Position numbers and translations under genes: made by a program. Shown here one piece after another: positions 1 through 10,135 of a DNA stretch of 44,182 bases (position 1 is the first letter of the stretch; each line of letters starts with the position of its first letter). The stretch is from Parvularcula sp. (GTDB lineage Bacteria > Pseudomonadota > Alphaproteobacteria > Caulobacterales > Parvularculaceae): assembly GCA_002704915.1 (NCBI GenBank), contig PAIP01000043.1:1-44182 (forward strand), in the 5' to 3' direction. The notes under the pieces were generated by a model that saw nothing but the letters and a program-made list of their open reading frames with translations, was not told the origin of the DNA and did not search any database.

Positions 1-1
1 C

Positions 2-646
2 GCGCTTGCAAAGATCGCAGAAGACGGTGCGCCGCTTTACGGCCTCGTCAACAACGCCGGCGCCTCGGCCATGGGACCGGTTGAAAAATTGCCGCTGTCC
101 GACTGGCGGACCGCCTTCGAAACCAATGTCTTCGGTCTCGTCGCAGTGACGCAAGCCGTTCTGCCGCAAATGCGCGCGGCAGGCCGCGGACGCATTATCA
201 ATATCGGCTCAATCACAGGCCGCATCGCATCGCCGTTTCAGGGCGCCTATGCCGGAACCAAACATGCTGTCGAAGGCTTGTCGGATTCCCTGCGCCGCGA
301 GCTTGTTCCTTTCGGTATAAAGGTTTCCGTGATCCGGCCTGGAGCGATTAATACGCCTTTCGGCAAACACGAAGCTGAGATGCTGGAAGATTATGAAAAC
401 GACGAGGTCTATGGCGATCAGGTGAAAACATTCAAAGCGTGGTTTTCAAAGCAGCACCCAAACGCGCCCTCGCCAGTCGTCGTTGCGGAGGCCATTCATC
501 ACGCGCTCACCGCCGAGACGCCCCATTCGCGGTATACGGCGCCGTTCAAGATGACCTATGCGCTGGTATTGCGAAACTTAATGCCAGCCGCGGTCACTGA
601 CCGCATCCTCGAACGCGTTAACGGCCTTGGCAAGTTTCGCAAATAA
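2..646 (+). CDS. SDR family oxidoreductase (5' end cut by window)
   Basis: This is an NAD(P)-dependent short-chain dehydrogenase/reductase whose substrate cannot be told. The open frame runs from the first bases of the window, before the first internal ATG at 71, so the N-terminal nucleotide-binding glycine motif lies outside. Visible landmarks are the NNAG motif just before that ATG, a catalytic Ser in the GSITGR stretch and the YAGTK catalytic pair (Y-x-x-x-K), all in classical SDR order. The C-terminal part, with a substrate-loop IRPGAINTPF segment, fits the classical family that includes sex-steroid and retinol dehydrogenase-like bacterial enzymes. It converges on the membrane protein ending at 701. 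The family call is firm and the function is unknown. Confidence 0.9.
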   Translation, partial: ALAKIAEDGAPLYGLVNNAGASAMGPVEKLPLSDWRTAFETNVFGLVAVTQAVLPQMRAAGRGRIINIGSITGRIASPFQGAYAGTKHAVEGLSDSLRRELVPFGIKVSVIRPGAINTPFGKHEAEMLEDYENDEVYGDQVKTFKAWFSKQHPNAPSPVVVAEAIHHALTAETPHSRYTAPFKMTYALVLRNLMPAAVTDRILERVNGLGKFRK

Positions 647-700
647 ACTCCAACATGCATTTTCCATCTAATTTCTTTCGCTGCAGAGACTCTGAAGAAA

Positions 701-2413
701 TTAATATAAAGGCTGAAACGGGTTTGTTCCCGGAGCCGTAGCGGAAGGCGTCGACAGGTGATCGCCCCAACGCAATGTCGCTGGCGCGTTACGGCCTTCG
801 ATCAGGTGATGACCGCGCTCCAGCATGATCAACTCGCCCGGCTGATGCACAAAGCCGTCTATCCTCAGGCTGGAATCTTCCAGCGTATAAAAACCAGGTA
901 TGCGAATATTCACCCTTAGCGGTTCATGCCCAGGGGGAATATGACGGCCTGCAACCCACAGCAATCCCCAATGATGAATATAACCTTCCCGCAGCGCTTC
1001 GGCGTCTTCTTCAAAAAGATCTAAATTCTCCTCAGATCTGATCTCTTTGTCGGAAATAATTCTCGTGAAAACTTCATGGTTAGCGATCAGCAAAGGTATC
1101 GTCTTGTGTTCCATTTCCTTAGCAAACCGCGCAATGCCCCGCCGGCGATAATTCTTCAAGCCCCAGCCCGACGGCATGAAATTCAGCGCCCGGTCATAGT
1201 CTCCCAGCATGCCTGCAAAATCAAAATAGCTGACCGGCTCAGGAAACAGGGCGTGCGCGGCGGCAATCGTTCTCTTCTGGCCTTGGAGTATCCTGTATCC
1301 CGACGATGCTTCTGAATATGATGTCATAACTGAGACAACGACCATCAATCCAGCCAGTATCGCCATGCCAGAGCGCTTGAGAGCGACATCCATGATCGGT
1401 GTGGTCGCGGCCAATAGGGGGGGAAGCAGGAAGACATAAAAATAGGGGTAGCTGTTCCGATAGATCAGCACCGAGACCAGTGGCGCCAGCATGCCGAGCA
1501 GAGCGACCTTCCGGGCGCTGGAGAGCGAGGCTTTAGGCAATAGCCAGAAAGTGAAAAAGATGAGAAGCAAAACATGAGGGGCGCGAATGATTTGTATCAC
1601 GAGAGCGTTGCGTTGAGGAATGAAGCCCTCGGAAAACATAACCCGCCCTGCGGATTCGACCGTTTGCACATCCGCCGAGACCGGCGCGAGCGCGACAAAA
1701 GTGGAATGCCAGGCATAAAGGCAGGCGAAGACAGCAAGGCCGGCGAGGGCTGAAGCGACAAGGCGCCTCATGAAAAGGCCCTTATTCTTACTCTCGCGCC
1801 AGCGCATCCAGGCCACACCGGCAAAGACGGGGGCGTAAATCACGACCTTTATGGTGATCATGGCCGCAAGACCGACAAGCGCGCCAAAAGCGATGATCGA
1901 GAGCGCGCGCAAGGGGCGGCTGGCGAGCAGCCAAAGCGCGCCCATCAGCAACAGCGCCGCCATGGGATCATAACGCAAGGCAGCGCTGTGGCTGACCACA
2001 AAACCGCCAGAAAGATAAGCAAGCGCCGCAACCGCCGCGGCCTTGTCCGAAGCAAAACAACGGGCGACTCCGAATAATGCGAGTGCCGCGCCCGCAGTAC
2101 AGGCAAGCATCACTATGCGCGCGGTGCGAATATGGTCGGTAACATCACCCGGCAGCAAAGGCAGCCATTGAAAGAAGTGTGTAAAGAAAGTTTGCAACGT
2201 GCTAGTCAGCGTCCCCGCCGCCATGCGCCGAATGAGGTCATAATGGAAAAATTCATCCCAGTTGATCCCTTTGTGAAGAGCGGCATAAGCTTGGCCCGCG
2301 AGGATAATCGCAGCCGAGGCAAAAATTATAAGCCAGAAAGCTCCAGCGGACGCCGTCTGTACTTTTTTTGCAGAATTACCGACTATAGTTGAAATGGGTG
2401 ATTCGGCTTGCAT
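701..2413 (-). CDS. GT-C fold membrane glycosyltransferase-like protein
   Basis: A 570-residue polytopic inner-membrane protein. After one N-terminal membrane segment comes a periplasmic loop with INWDEFFHYDL, an acidic Asp-Glu pair placed as in the first loop of GT-C glycosyltransferases of the ArnT/PMT (GT39/GT83) type, which use polyprenyl-phosphate sugars. About ten more hydrophobic segments follow to roughly residue 370, then a soluble C-terminal domain of about 200 residues. The ATG at 2413 is preceded by an AT-rich gap. The acceptor is not predictable, and no lipid A or glycan genes lie nearby. The GT-C assignment rests on topology and the acidic motif, so it is moderately sure. Confidence 0.65.
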   Translation of the reverse strand: MQAESPISTIVGNSAKKVQTASAGAFWLIIFASAAIILAGQAYAALHKGINWDEFFHYDLIRRMAAGTLTSTLQTFFTHFFQWLPLLPGDVTDHIRTARIVMLACTAGAALALFGVARCFASDKAAAVAALAYLSGGFVVSHSAALRYDPMAALLLMGALWLLASRPLRALSIIAFGALVGLAAMITIKVVIYAPVFAGVAWMRWRESKNKGLFMRRLVASALAGLAVFACLYAWHSTFVALAPVSADVQTVESAGRVMFSEGFIPQRNALVIQIIRAPHVLLLIFFTFWLLPKASLSSARKVALLGMLAPLVSVLIYRNSYPYFYVFLLPPLLAATTPIMDVALKRSGMAILAGLMVVVSVMTSYSEASSGYRILQGQKRTIAAAHALFPEPVSYFDFAGMLGDYDRALNFMPSGWGLKNYRRRGIARFAKEMEHKTIPLLIANHEVFTRIISDKEIRSEENLDLFEEDAEALREGYIHHWGLLWVAGRHIPPGHEPLRVNIRIPGFYTLEDSSLRIDGFVHQPGELIMLERGHHLIEGRNAPATLRWGDHLSTPSATAPGTNPFQPLY

Positions 2414-2578
2414 GATGCAGCGGCCTTCTCCAATCGATGCCTACTGCTCCATCATTGCCTAAAATTATTAAGCAAGCATAAGCAATTAATCATCAGTAAA
2501 TGTTTGGAGTCTGAACAGACAATTAGTGATGACTGAAAATTCCGGGTTAGCGGAGTTTCAAAATTCACCCTTCAAGAT
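2414..2578. other. AT-rich intergenic region
   Basis: This 165-base gap lies upstream of the membrane glycosyltransferase and downstream of ppx, both on the minus strand. It is visibly richer in A and T than the flanks and probably holds the glycosyltransferase promoter. No clear -35/-10 pair, terminator or RNA gene was recognised. Confidence 0.4.
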
Positions 2579-4072
2579 CTAATCCTCGTAATGCTCGGCT
2601 GCGATGGCGTCGAAGGCTGCAGCCAGCGAAACGAAACGGCGGCGCGGCGTTTCGCCCATCAGCGCCTGACGGTCGGAGGGCGCGATGAAGACAAGCTCGC
2701 CTTCGCGCGCTTCAAGCCTGCATCCTTCAAGCGCCGCCGGCGCCTTTGGCGCAATCGCCGCCGCGAAACGCAAAGCGAGACCGAACCGTGTGGCGCGCAA
2801 TTGCGCCTCTTCGGACAAAAGCGCCATCGCCGCTTCATTGGGCGGGGCCGCCGAGCGTCCCTGATGGCGCCGAAACAAGGCGAGCGCCATCCACAAACGC
2901 TCTTCATGGCTGACGCTCGCGAACGGCGCCCGCAGCGCCGTGTCGAAAGCATGCCGTCCCCGCAAATCCGGATGGAAATAAGCGCCGATATCGCAGAGCA
3001 ACGCCGCGCCCAGACGCTTGCGCGCGCCTTCCGGGTGATCACGCGTAAACAGCGGCTCAATCATGTGGAAGGCTTTTTCACCAAAACTTGGCTCCGGCGC
3101 GAGGCGGGCGGCGTAAAACCGGCACGCTTCGAAAAACGGGTCCCGGCGCCGCTCCTCCGGCGAAAGCTGACGATACAACAGGCCTTCGCGTATGCCGCCG
3201 GACGACATGCACACGCGTTTGGCTTTCATCCGAGTAATGACGGATTTCAAAACCGTCGAGGCCAGCGGCAGGGTATCGATGCGCCGTCGGGGTATGCCCG
3301 GGATCTCTTCCAATGATTTCCTGCTCTGGCGGGCGATAAGATCGCAGACCTCAATCGCCTGTGCGGGCGTCAGTTCATAGTGATGCAGAACCGGCAAGGG
3401 ATAGTTTTTGACGCTCATATGAATGCGCGCAACCGCCCGCCACGCGCCGCCCACGGCATAGAGCGTGTCAAAAGCTCCCTTTTCAAGAAACGGGACAGTA
3501 TCCAGATGCTCCTCAATCAGGCGCGACGCAATTTTCGCATCGCCTTTGGAGGCGCGCATCAAACTGAGCGGCCCCACCGGAAGACTAAGACACTCGCCAG
3601 GCTCGCCCTTGTCGAGGACAGACAGTTCGAGGCTCCCGCCGCCCATATCGCCGACAATGCCGGTGGCGCCGGGCTCCACGGAAACGACGCCTAAGGCGGC
3701 GAGCTCGCCCTCCTCTCCGCCGGATATGACGTCCACGTCAAAACCGATGGTCTGCGCCGCTTCGATAAAACGCGAACCGTCTGTCGCCTCGCGCACCGCC
3801 GCCGTCGCGATCGCCGTCACCGGCGGGCGGCCGAGTTCGTCAAGCACATGGCGGAAGCGTCTGAGCGTGGCGAGCGCATCTTCAACGGCGGCCGGATTAA
3901 GCCCGCCCTCCGCCGTCATGTCGCGTCCGAGGCCGCATAACGCCTTTTCGTTGCAAATGGATAGAGGCGCGCGCGCCGGCCCGTCATAGACGACAAGACG
4001 AACGGAGTTCGATCCGATATCGACGACGGCGCGGCGCTGGTTCGCCGGGGAAATCTCTTTACGCGAAATCAT
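2579..4072 (-). CDS. ppx: Ppx/GppA family exopolyphosphatase
   Basis: A cytosolic phosphatase of the ASKHA fold that releases phosphate from the ends of polyphosphate chains or acts on pppGpp. The 497 residues show the family signatures in order: DIGSNSVRLVVYDG at about 18-31, ATAAVREA near 89-96, GGEEGELAALG at 118-128 with the candidate catalytic glutamates, and the phosphate-binding GDMGGGSLEL at 141-150. A C-terminal HD-like helical region follows, as in long Ppx proteins. It starts 73 bases after the ppk1 stop on the same strand, so synthesis and breakdown of polyphosphate are probably co-transcribed. Ppx rather than GppA is chosen from the ppk linkage. Confidence 0.92.
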   Translation of the reverse strand: MISRKEISPANQRRAVVDIGSNSVRLVVYDGPARAPLSICNEKALCGLGRDMTAEGGLNPAAVEDALATLRRFRHVLDELGRPPVTAIATAAVREATDGSRFIEAAQTIGFDVDVISGGEEGELAALGVVSVEPGATGIVGDMGGGSLELSVLDKGEPGECLSLPVGPLSLMRASKGDAKIASRLIEEHLDTVPFLEKGAFDTLYAVGGAWRAVARIHMSVKNYPLPVLHHYELTPAQAIEVCDLIARQSRKSLEEIPGIPRRRIDTLPLASTVLKSVITRMKAKRVCMSSGGIREGLLYRQLSPEERRRDPFFEACRFYAARLAPEPSFGEKAFHMIEPLFTRDHPEGARKRLGAALLCDIGAYFHPDLRGRHAFDTALRAPFASVSHEERLWMALALFRRHQGRSAAPPNEAAMALLSEEAQLRATRFGLALRFAAAIAPKAPAALEGCRLEAREGELVFIAPSDRQALMGETPRRRFVSLAAAFDAIAAEHYED

Positions 4073-4145
4073 GCCTTGAGGCGCATTCTATCCGGTCCGG
4101 CCACTGCCGTCATCGGTGAGTGTTTCCCGATTCGGCCGCATCGCC

Positions 4146-6326
4146 TTATTTCCGGCGCTTGATCTCACGGGGCGCGTTGTATTCGACCGCAGCGCCCCGG
4201 CCGGAAAGCGACGGATTGGTCATCATGTAGGTGTGGACATTGAATGGCTCGCCCTCGCCTGAGGGCGTGACGCGTTCATAACTTCCATCCGGCAGCAGCT
4301 TCCAGCTTTGCGCCTCGTCATTCAAATTCGCGACCATGATATAGTCGAGAATCTGGCTGTGGACTGTCGGGTTTTCGACCGGACAGAAGATTTCGACGCG
4401 GCGGTTCAGATTGCGCGGCATGAGATCGGCTGACGACACAAAGACTTTTGCCTGGCGGTTCGGCAGGCTGTCGCCGGCACCGAAGCAATAGATGCGCGCA
4501 TGCTCCAGAAATCGTCCGACAATGCTTTTTACACGAATATTTTCAGAAAGTCCGGGAACCCCAGGCCGCAGGCAACAAGTGCCCCGCACCACAAGATCGA
4601 TCTGAACGCCGGCGTTCGACGCCTCGTAAAGCTTGTCGATAATGGCGCCGTCAACCAGCGCGTTCATTTTCATCCAGATGGCGGCCGGTTTGCCCTTCTG
4701 TGCGTTCTTGATCTCTTTATCGATCAGCTTGACGATGTAGGCGCGCGCGTTCAGCGGCGCGACGGCGAATTTTTCAAATTCCGATGGCGCCGCGTAACCG
4801 GTGATGAAATTGAACACTTTGGCGGCGTCGCGCCCGATCGCCGGATCGCAGGTGAAGAGCGACAGGTCGGTATATATCTTCGCCGTGATCGGGTGATAAT
4901 TGCCCGTGCCTGCATGCGTATAAGTGCGCGTGCCGGTCTCTTCCTGACGGACGACGACCGACAGTTTGGCGTGCGTTTTATATTCGAGAAATCCATAGAC
5001 CACATTGACGCCGGCGCGCTCCAGCGCCCGCGCCCAGCGGATATTGGCTTCTTCATCGAAACGGGCCTTGAGCTCCACCAACGCGGTAACGTTTTTGCCG
5101 GCTTCCGCCGCTTCGATCAGCGCTTCGACAATAGGCGACTGTTTCGACGTCCGGTAAAGCGTCTGCTTGATGGCGACGACTTTCGGGTCCGCCGCAGCCT
5201 GTTTCAGGAACTGCACCACCACATCGAACGACTCATAAGGGTGGTGAACGAGAATGTCTTTCGCGCGGATCGCCGAGAAACAATCGCCGCCATGCTCGCG
5301 AATGCGCTCCGGAAAACGCGGTTCATAGGGCGCGAACTGCAGATCGGGCCGGTCGGGCGGAATGAGTTCATTCACCTGCGCCAGCCCCAGAATGCCGTCG
5401 ACGAGAACGATATCCTGCGGCGTCGCCTGCAGGCGTTCACGAATAAGATCGCGCAAATGCTGCGGCGTGCGCGCATCCACTTTCACGCGAATGACATCGC
5501 CCCGGCGGCGGCGTTTCAGCATGGTTTCGAAAACGCGAACCAGGTCTTCCGCCTCTTCCTCGATCTCCACATCGGAGTCGCGCAACACGCGGAAAGATCC
5601 GTGCGCGGAAATTTCAAATCCGGGGAAGATATGATGGATGAACCGGACAATAGTCTTTTCCAGAGAAATGAACCGCGCCGGCGAGCGCATATCCTCGCCA
5701 GACGGCGCATCTGGCAGACGAATGAAGCGGCCGATTTTCACCGGCACGGGCAGGATCGCCTCCATGGGCTGGCCATCGGCGCGCGTCAGCTCGAAGCACA
5801 AGGCGAAGCCCAGATTCGGCACGAAGGGAAACGGATGGGCGGGATCGAGGGCGAGCGGCGTCAGGATGGGAAAGATATTCGCCTGAAACTCTTCTTCGAG
5901 CCATTTCAAATCTGCATCTGTCAGCTCGTCATCATCGAGGACGACAACGCCCGCGTCGCGCATAAGCGGTCTTAATTCACGCCAGCACCGCTGCTGCTCG
6001 CTCATGAGCGCGGCGGCGTGATCGGAAATCATGGTGAGCTGTTCCTGCGCGGAAAGCCCTTCCTGGCTCACCACAGACACGCCCTCGCGCACCTGCCCGC
6101 GCAGTCCGGCGACGCGAACCATGAAAAACTCGTCGAGATTGCTCGCCGAGATGGAAAGAAATCTCAGACGCTCAAGAAGCGGATGATTTTCGTTGAAGGA
6201 TTCTTCGAGCACCCGGCCATTAAAGGCGAGCCAGGACAATTCGCGGTTGATGAAGCGGGACGGCGCGTCGGGCGCAATCCGTGCGGCGCCTTCCGTCGTC
6301 TGTCTTATTGCGTCATCCGCCGCCAA
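4146..6326 (-). CDS. ppk1: Polyphosphate kinase 1
   Basis: Reversible ATP-dependent polymerisation of phosphate into polyphosphate. The 726-residue protein has the full PPK1 layout: N-terminal domain with [18 protein letters not shown] at 25-42, a head domain, and two phospholipase D-like C-terminal domains. The autophosphorylated histidine should be H452 in THAKL and the second active-site histidine H609 in RFLEHARIY. Their spacing of 157 residues equals that of H435 and H592 in the E. coli enzyme. The chosen start is TTG at 6326, because AGGAGA sits about seven bases upstream and no in-frame ATG lies before the conserved N-terminus. The rare start may lower translation. It follows hdaA by 32 bases and precedes ppx. 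Confidence 0.95.
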   Translation of the reverse strand: MAADDAIRQTTEGAARIAPDAPSRFINRELSWLAFNGRVLEESFNENHPLLERLRFLSISASNLDEFFMVRVAGLRGQVREGVSVVSQEGLSAQEQLTMISDHAAALMSEQQRCWRELRPLMRDAGVVVLDDDELTDADLKWLEEEFQANIFPILTPLALDPAHPFPFVPNLGFALCFELTRADGQPMEAILPVPVKIGRFIRLPDAPSGEDMRSPARFISLEKTIVRFIHHIFPGFEISAHGSFRVLRDSDVEIEEEAEDLVRVFETMLKRRRRGDVIRVKVDARTPQHLRDLIRERLQATPQDIVLVDGILGLAQVNELIPPDRPDLQFAPYEPRFPERIREHGGDCFSAIRAKDILVHHPYESFDVVVQFLKQAAADPKVVAIKQTLYRTSKQSPIVEALIEAAEAGKNVTALVELKARFDEEANIRWARALERAGVNVVYGFLEYKTHAKLSVVVRQEETGTRTYTHAGTGNYHPITAKIYTDLSLFTCDPAIGRDAAKVFNFITGYAAPSEFEKFAVAPLNARAYIVKLIDKEIKNAQKGKPAAIWMKMNALVDGAIIDKLYEASNAGVQIDLVVRGTCCLRPGVPGLSENIRVKSIVGRFLEHARIYCFGAGDSLPNRQAKVFVSSADLMPRNLNRRVEIFCPVENPTVHSQILDYIMVANLNDEAQSWKLLPDGSYERVTPSGEGEPFNVHTYMMTNPSLSGRGAAVEYNAPREIKRRK

Positions 6327-6358
6327 AGCCGTCTCTCCTGTCGCTGTTTACAGGTCTT

Positions 6359-7036
6359 TTATGCCGCGGGACCGCCTTCAGAAAGGTTATCGAGGAGTTT
6401 TTGTACGAAAGGCGTTGTAATTTTGCGCTTTTCTTCAAGGGCGGTCCTGTCCGCAAGCGCCACAAAGGCCCTTGCGGCGGCGAAAGTGCGCGGCAGGCGC
6501 GGCGCGGCATATTCGATCACGGAGGGCGCCACCGCGACCTGCCGGTCGCGAAAGCCCTTGGCGATGACTGCGCGAATGAGCGCTTCGTCGGGGTCGGCGA
6601 GGCTTGCCCGCGGCGCCGCTTCGAGGCGTGTTCGCAAATCCTTGAGCCCCATCGCCCACAGCGAGGGATGCCCCTCACCGGCCAAGACAAATCGGCGCCC
6701 CTCCCCTGCGCCGGTTTCAAAGGCGTCGAGAAAGGCGCGCGGATCGGCTGCCGGCATATTGTCGATAATCGCGACGCCGTCTCCATAAGGCGCAGCCGCA
6801 AGCGCGTCAGCGGTCAGCGTCGCGGCGTCGACCCCCTCAACGAGGGCGTGCGCGAAATGGGTCTTGCCGGCGCCGGGCGGCCCGCAAACGACAAGCGCGG
6901 GCTCCGATGATTTCAACCACGCTTCACCGGCGCGCCAGGCGGCGTCGTTGCAATCCGCACGAACAAAAGACGCGCGGTCGTAACGCGGCGGCGATCCGGG
7001 CAGGTCAAGCGGCAACTGGCGCGCCATGGAAAGCAT
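6359..7036 (-). CDS. hdaA: HdaA-like regulator of DnaA (AAA+ protein)
   Basis: A DnaA-homologous AAA+ protein that, with the sliding clamp, promotes ATP hydrolysis on DnaA and so limits re-initiation of replication. The 225 residues carry an N-terminal QLPLDLP, a match to the clamp-binding motif of Hda proteins, and a Walker A GPPGAGKTH at about 52-60. Like Hda it is short and lacks the DnaA C-terminal DNA-binding domain. An alternative ATG at 7027 would remove three residues; neither start has a clear Shine-Dalgarno sequence. The gene lies between the DUF2066 gene and ppk1, an arrangement resembling the Caulobacter-type hdaA neighbourhood. Confidence 0.88.
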   Translation of the reverse strand: MLSMARQLPLDLPGSPPRYDRASFVRADCNDAAWRAGEAWLKSSEPALVVCGPPGAGKTHFAHALVEGVDAATLTADALAAAPYGDGVAIIDNMPAADPRAFLDAFETGAGEGRRFVLAGEGHPSLWAMGLKDLRTRLEAAPRASLADPDEALIRAVIAKGFRDRQVAVAPSVIEYAAPRLPRTFAAARAFVALADRTALEEKRKITTPFVQKLLDNLSEGGPAA

Positions 7037-7139
7037 AGGGCTGACAAACTCAAATTATCAAAGACAGCGGCGATTATTCACGCGTGGCAAGCGCCCACTG
7101 TCGTATTCCGAAGCAATTGAGGCGGCCTTTGCCCCCGAC

Positions 7140-8510
7140 TTAGTATTGGATCGAAGACGGTTCTTCATAAGCCGCCGGCTGAACCGGCGAGCCCTCGTCA
7201 TAGCCGCCAAAACGGCGTCCCCCGCGGCGGGAGTCGGCGCGCACGCCCTGCGCCGTCGATGGCGTCGCCACCATCCACCGCTCCCCGTCTTCCGTCCACA
7301 GAACAAGGCCTTGCGCCTCCATAGCGACGACCAGCTTGTCCGGATCGCCATAAGCCCGCACCAGCATCTCTGCGCCATACCGCGACAGCGACCGCACCTG
7401 AACCGAGCCCACCAGCGGGGTCGAAATCAGCGCCGCTCGAATTTTCGCCCATTCATCGAGAGACCGGAAATAGGCGCTCGCCTCAAGCAGCGCCGCTTCC
7501 GTGTGATCGATCAGGGTCTGTTCCTTCCACGGCTTGGCGTGCTTGGCGATGACGACCTCAATCGCCTCTTCGGCAAGCTGCGGGAAATTGCCGGCCGGCC
7601 GCGTGAACCACGCCTCTGCGAGGACGTCCCCGACCTTGGCCGGATTGAAATTATTTGTCGCCGGCCCCTGCAGCGCGCCGCCGAATTCTTCGGCGCCGTC
7701 CGCTGAAACGCCGGTCATGATATCGCTTGCGTTGTCCAGCTCGGCGGATTCGCGGAAGCCATTGATAAGACGCACGCGCAGTTTGTGTTCGTCGCCCGCC
7801 TGCTGGAGATAAGCATGGGCGACGATCACCTGACTGACGGAATAGCGCTCTGCCATGCGGGCGAGCGCTTCCGTGTTCAACGCCAGCGCCTCGCGCGCGC
7901 TGATGACGGCGCTGTCTTCAAGATCGCCGAGCGGCGCAGCCATGGGCGTCAGTTCATTGTTATAGGGGCGCACTTTCCACGCCGCCATCCAGGGATTGTT
8001 TTCCTCCCACAAATAGATGCCGTTTTCCGTTTGCAGGACGGGGAGGACCAAGGCTGTCCGGGTCTGCGCCTCGGAATAAGGAATGCCGGCTTCGCGCAAA
8101 AGGCGGCGAACCGAAGCAGGTTTAAAACGATAGGTGATGAAGGCGCGATAGGTCCGCGCGGAGCTTTTCTCGTTATAGACCTCAAACCCGGATTCGAGAT
8201 CCTCCAGCGTGTCGTCGCTCAGGGGAATGACATTGCGGCCCGCATCTACGGCGCCCTCAGCGTTCATGTCGGCGCCGACCCGCGGGAGATAGGGCCAGTC
8301 ATCTTCGATCGTCAGCCGGCGCAGGAGGATTTCCATCGCTTTGCGGCGCCCCTCGCGCTGGGCGATGTTTTTCGCCGCCGTGGCGCTGTCCGCCTGGGCC
8401 TGCACGGTCACCCGCGGCACCACGAAGACGTCGTCGCCAGCCGCACAAGCCGCCGAAAAGCCGGCCAGCGCCGCTGCCAGAACCATCAATGCCCGCCGAA
8501 TTATGATCAT
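7140..8510 (-). CDS. DUF2066 domain-containing exported protein
   Basis: A 456-residue protein with an N-terminal hydrophobic signal segment (MIIIRRALMVLAAALAG) ending near AACAAG, so it is probably periplasmic or anchored. A Cys at the end of the signal could allow lipidation, but the lipobox is poor. The mature region begins with VTVQAQADSATAAKNIAQRE and RRLT, the pattern of DUF2066 proteins, which have no established biochemical role. The family is commonly found upstream of hdaA in alphaproteobacteria and next to purM, as here. The stop is about 100 bases before hdaA on the same strand. The C-terminal 40 residues are low-complexity and rich in Ser, Gly and Arg. Confidence 0.8.
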   Translation of the reverse strand: MIIIRRALMVLAAALAGFSAACAAGDDVFVVPRVTVQAQADSATAAKNIAQREGRRKAMEILLRRLTIEDDWPYLPRVGADMNAEGAVDAGRNVIPLSDDTLEDLESGFEVYNEKSSARTYRAFITYRFKPASVRRLLREAGIPYSEAQTRTALVLPVLQTENGIYLWEENNPWMAAWKVRPYNNELTPMAAPLGDLEDSAVISAREALALNTEALARMAERYSVSQVIVAHAYLQQAGDEHKLRVRLINGFRESAELDNASDIMTGVSADGAEEFGGALQGPATNNFNPAKVGDVLAEAWFTRPAGNFPQLAEEAIEVVIAKHAKPWKEQTLIDHTEAALLEASAYFRSLDEWAKIRAALISTPLVGSVQVRSLSRYGAEMLVRAYGDPDKLVVAMEAQGLVLWTEDGERWMVATPSTAQGVRADSRRGGRRFGGYDEGSPVQPAAYEEPSSIQY

Positions 8511-8658
8511 TTAGAAAACTCCGCTTCCATCCCGTGCAATTGTAGCCTCGGATTGCGGCCCTTTATAGCCAAAGCTGTCCCGCGAAACGACCCTGTTTTG
8601 CGCCTCTTTCGAAGATTTCAGGCCTGATTTTCCTCACAATTTCCCCGCCTCCCGGCGC

Positions 8659-8688
8659 TTGACGCACCGCCGCCAAGCCCAGCATAAA
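8659..8688 (+). promoter_or_regulatory. Putative promoter of the serine hydrolase gene
   Basis: TTGACG at 8659-8664 and CATAAA at 8683-8688 are 18 bases apart, a sigma-70-like arrangement ending 28 bases before the ATG at 8716. It was found by eye only. Confidence 0.45.
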
Positions 8689-8715
8689 ATCGGAAGCGTC
8701 GACGCGGAGTTAAGC

Positions 8716-9969
8716 ATGGGTAAATGGCTTGCAGTTCTGTTCGTATTGGCGGCGGCGAGCCTGCCCGCCTCAGCGAAGGACGGAGCGAGCAACGGCGCGC
8801 CCACGGGGCTGACGCCATTCGTTCCCCTCAGCCTGGAACAAAGCCACCTTGAAGAGCTCGACGATGCGCTCAATCAGGCCATGCTGAGCGGCGATTTCGT
8901 CGGCCTCGCTGTCGCCGTGGTGCGCGATGGCGAAACGAAATTTCTGAAAACCTATGGCGTTACCGAGATTGGCGGCGACCAGCCTATCACACCGAATACG
9001 CGGTTTCGCATCGCATCCCTTTCAAAGGGATTCGCTTCCAGCCTTGCAGGCCTCGCCGTCAGCGAAGGCAAACTTTCTCTCGATGCGCCGGCCATCGACT
9101 TTGCACCCGCGTTAAAGCTTTCCGGCGGTGTCGAAAGATCGCTGACGCTTGGGCACCTGTTGAGCCATCGCACCGGCTTGCCGCCAAACGCCTATGACAA
9201 TCTTCTCGAAGCCGGCGCGCCGCCCGACAAAATCCTGCCGCAATATCGCAAGGTGAAACTCCTTTGCGGCGTCGGCAGATGCTACACCTATCAGAACATC
9301 GCTTATGACATCGTCGGCCGCGCCGTCTCTTCGGTTTATGGCGCGCCTTACGCCGATCTCGTCAAAAGCCGGCTCTTCATTCCGCTCGGCATGACAACCG
9401 CGTCTGTCGGTTTGCAGGGCCTCACCATGAATGACGACTGGGCTCGCCCGCATCTGCGAGATCGCAAGAAGTCGAAAGACGCGCCGCCCAATCCCTGGCG
9501 CGTGGTGGAGGTCAAGGAGCCCTATTACAGCGTCCCCGCCGCGGGCGGCGTGAATGCAAGCATCTCCGACATGGCCCAATGGCTGAAAGCACAGCTCGGC
9601 GAGGCCCCGGAAGTCCTGTCGCCCATGCTGCTCAATCTCATCCACACGCCGCAAGTGAACACGGCGTCCGAGACGCGGCGGATGCGCTCGGTCATGCCGA
9701 ACCTGGCGTCATCGCAATACGCCTATGGCTGGCGGGTTTACGACTATGGCGGCAAGCGCATTATCGCCCATGGGGGCTCGGTCGACGGCTACGGCGCCCA
9801 GATCGCCTTTATTCCTGAACTGAACGCCGGGATCGTCATTCTCGCCAATACGCGCTCCCGGCGCATGTGGAGTATCGCGCCCATGTTTCTCGACCTGACC
9901 CTGAGCCAGCCACGCCGGGACTGGCTGGCGCTTGAGGACATGGATTCCCTGTTCCAGGGCTCGCAATAG
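8716..9969 (+). CDS. Exported serine hydrolase, beta-lactamase (class C/S12) fold
   Basis: A penicillin-binding-protein-like hydrolase of 417 residues, exported by a signal peptide (residues 1-20, ending PASA). The S12 catalytic set is visible: S101-L-S-K104 in FRIASLSKGF, Y192-Q-N194 as the Y-x-N element, and H352-G-G in IIAHGGSVDGYG replacing K-T-G. Such proteins may be esterases, D-aminopeptidases or weak beta-lactamases, and the substrate cannot be read from the sequence. The ATG at 8716 is preferred over an upstream in-frame start at 8659 because the signal peptide begins there and the promoter-like TTGACG overlaps the earlier one. It stands alone, upstream of purM on the same strand. 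Confidence 0.88.
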   Translation: MGKWLAVLFVLAAASLPASAKDGASNGAPTGLTPFVPLSLEQSHLEELDDALNQAMLSGDFVGLAVAVVRDGETKFLKTYGVTEIGGDQPITPNTRFRIASLSKGFASSLAGLAVSEGKLSLDAPAIDFAPALKLSGGVERSLTLGHLLSHRTGLPPNAYDNLLEAGAPPDKILPQYRKVKLLCGVGRCYTYQNIAYDIVGRAVSSVYGAPYADLVKSRLFIPLGMTTASVGLQGLTMNDDWARPHLRDRKKSKDAPPNPWRVVEVKEPYYSVPAAGGVNASISDMAQWLKAQLGEAPEVLSPMLLNLIHTPQVNTASETRRMRSVMPNLASSQYAYGWRVYDYGGKRIIAHGGSVDGYGAQIAFIPELNAGIVILANTRSRRMWSIAPMFLDLTLSQPRRDWLALEDMDSLFQGSQ

Positions 9970-10011
9970 GCGCTACCGAAAACGTGTCGTCGCCTACAAA
10001 GTCAGATCTGT

Positions 10012-10037
10012 CCCCTCTCCCGCCAGCGGGAGAGGGG
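10012..10037. repeat. Perfect 12-bp inverted repeat, REP-like
   Basis: CCCCTCTCCCGC at 10012-10023 and its exact complement at 10026-10037 are separated by only CA. GC-rich palindromes of this kind are common dispersed intergenic repeats in alphaproteobacteria. No T-run follows, so it is not a typical intrinsic terminator. It lies between the serine hydrolase gene and purM. Confidence 0.75.
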
Positions 10038-10135
10038 AGAATCTGCGGGTCATCCACGACAGACAGACTGCCTGAAAGCTTTACTGGCGGCGCAACCCTG
10101 CGTAGGAAAACGGCAACTTTAGGAACCTATGGGCC

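Noticed and set aside
4500-5975. Long open frame of 491 codons antisense to ppk1
   Set aside because: It mirrors the codon bias of ppk1, has a composition rich in Arg, His and Phe and matches no family pattern. The ppk1 frame has all catalytic residues.
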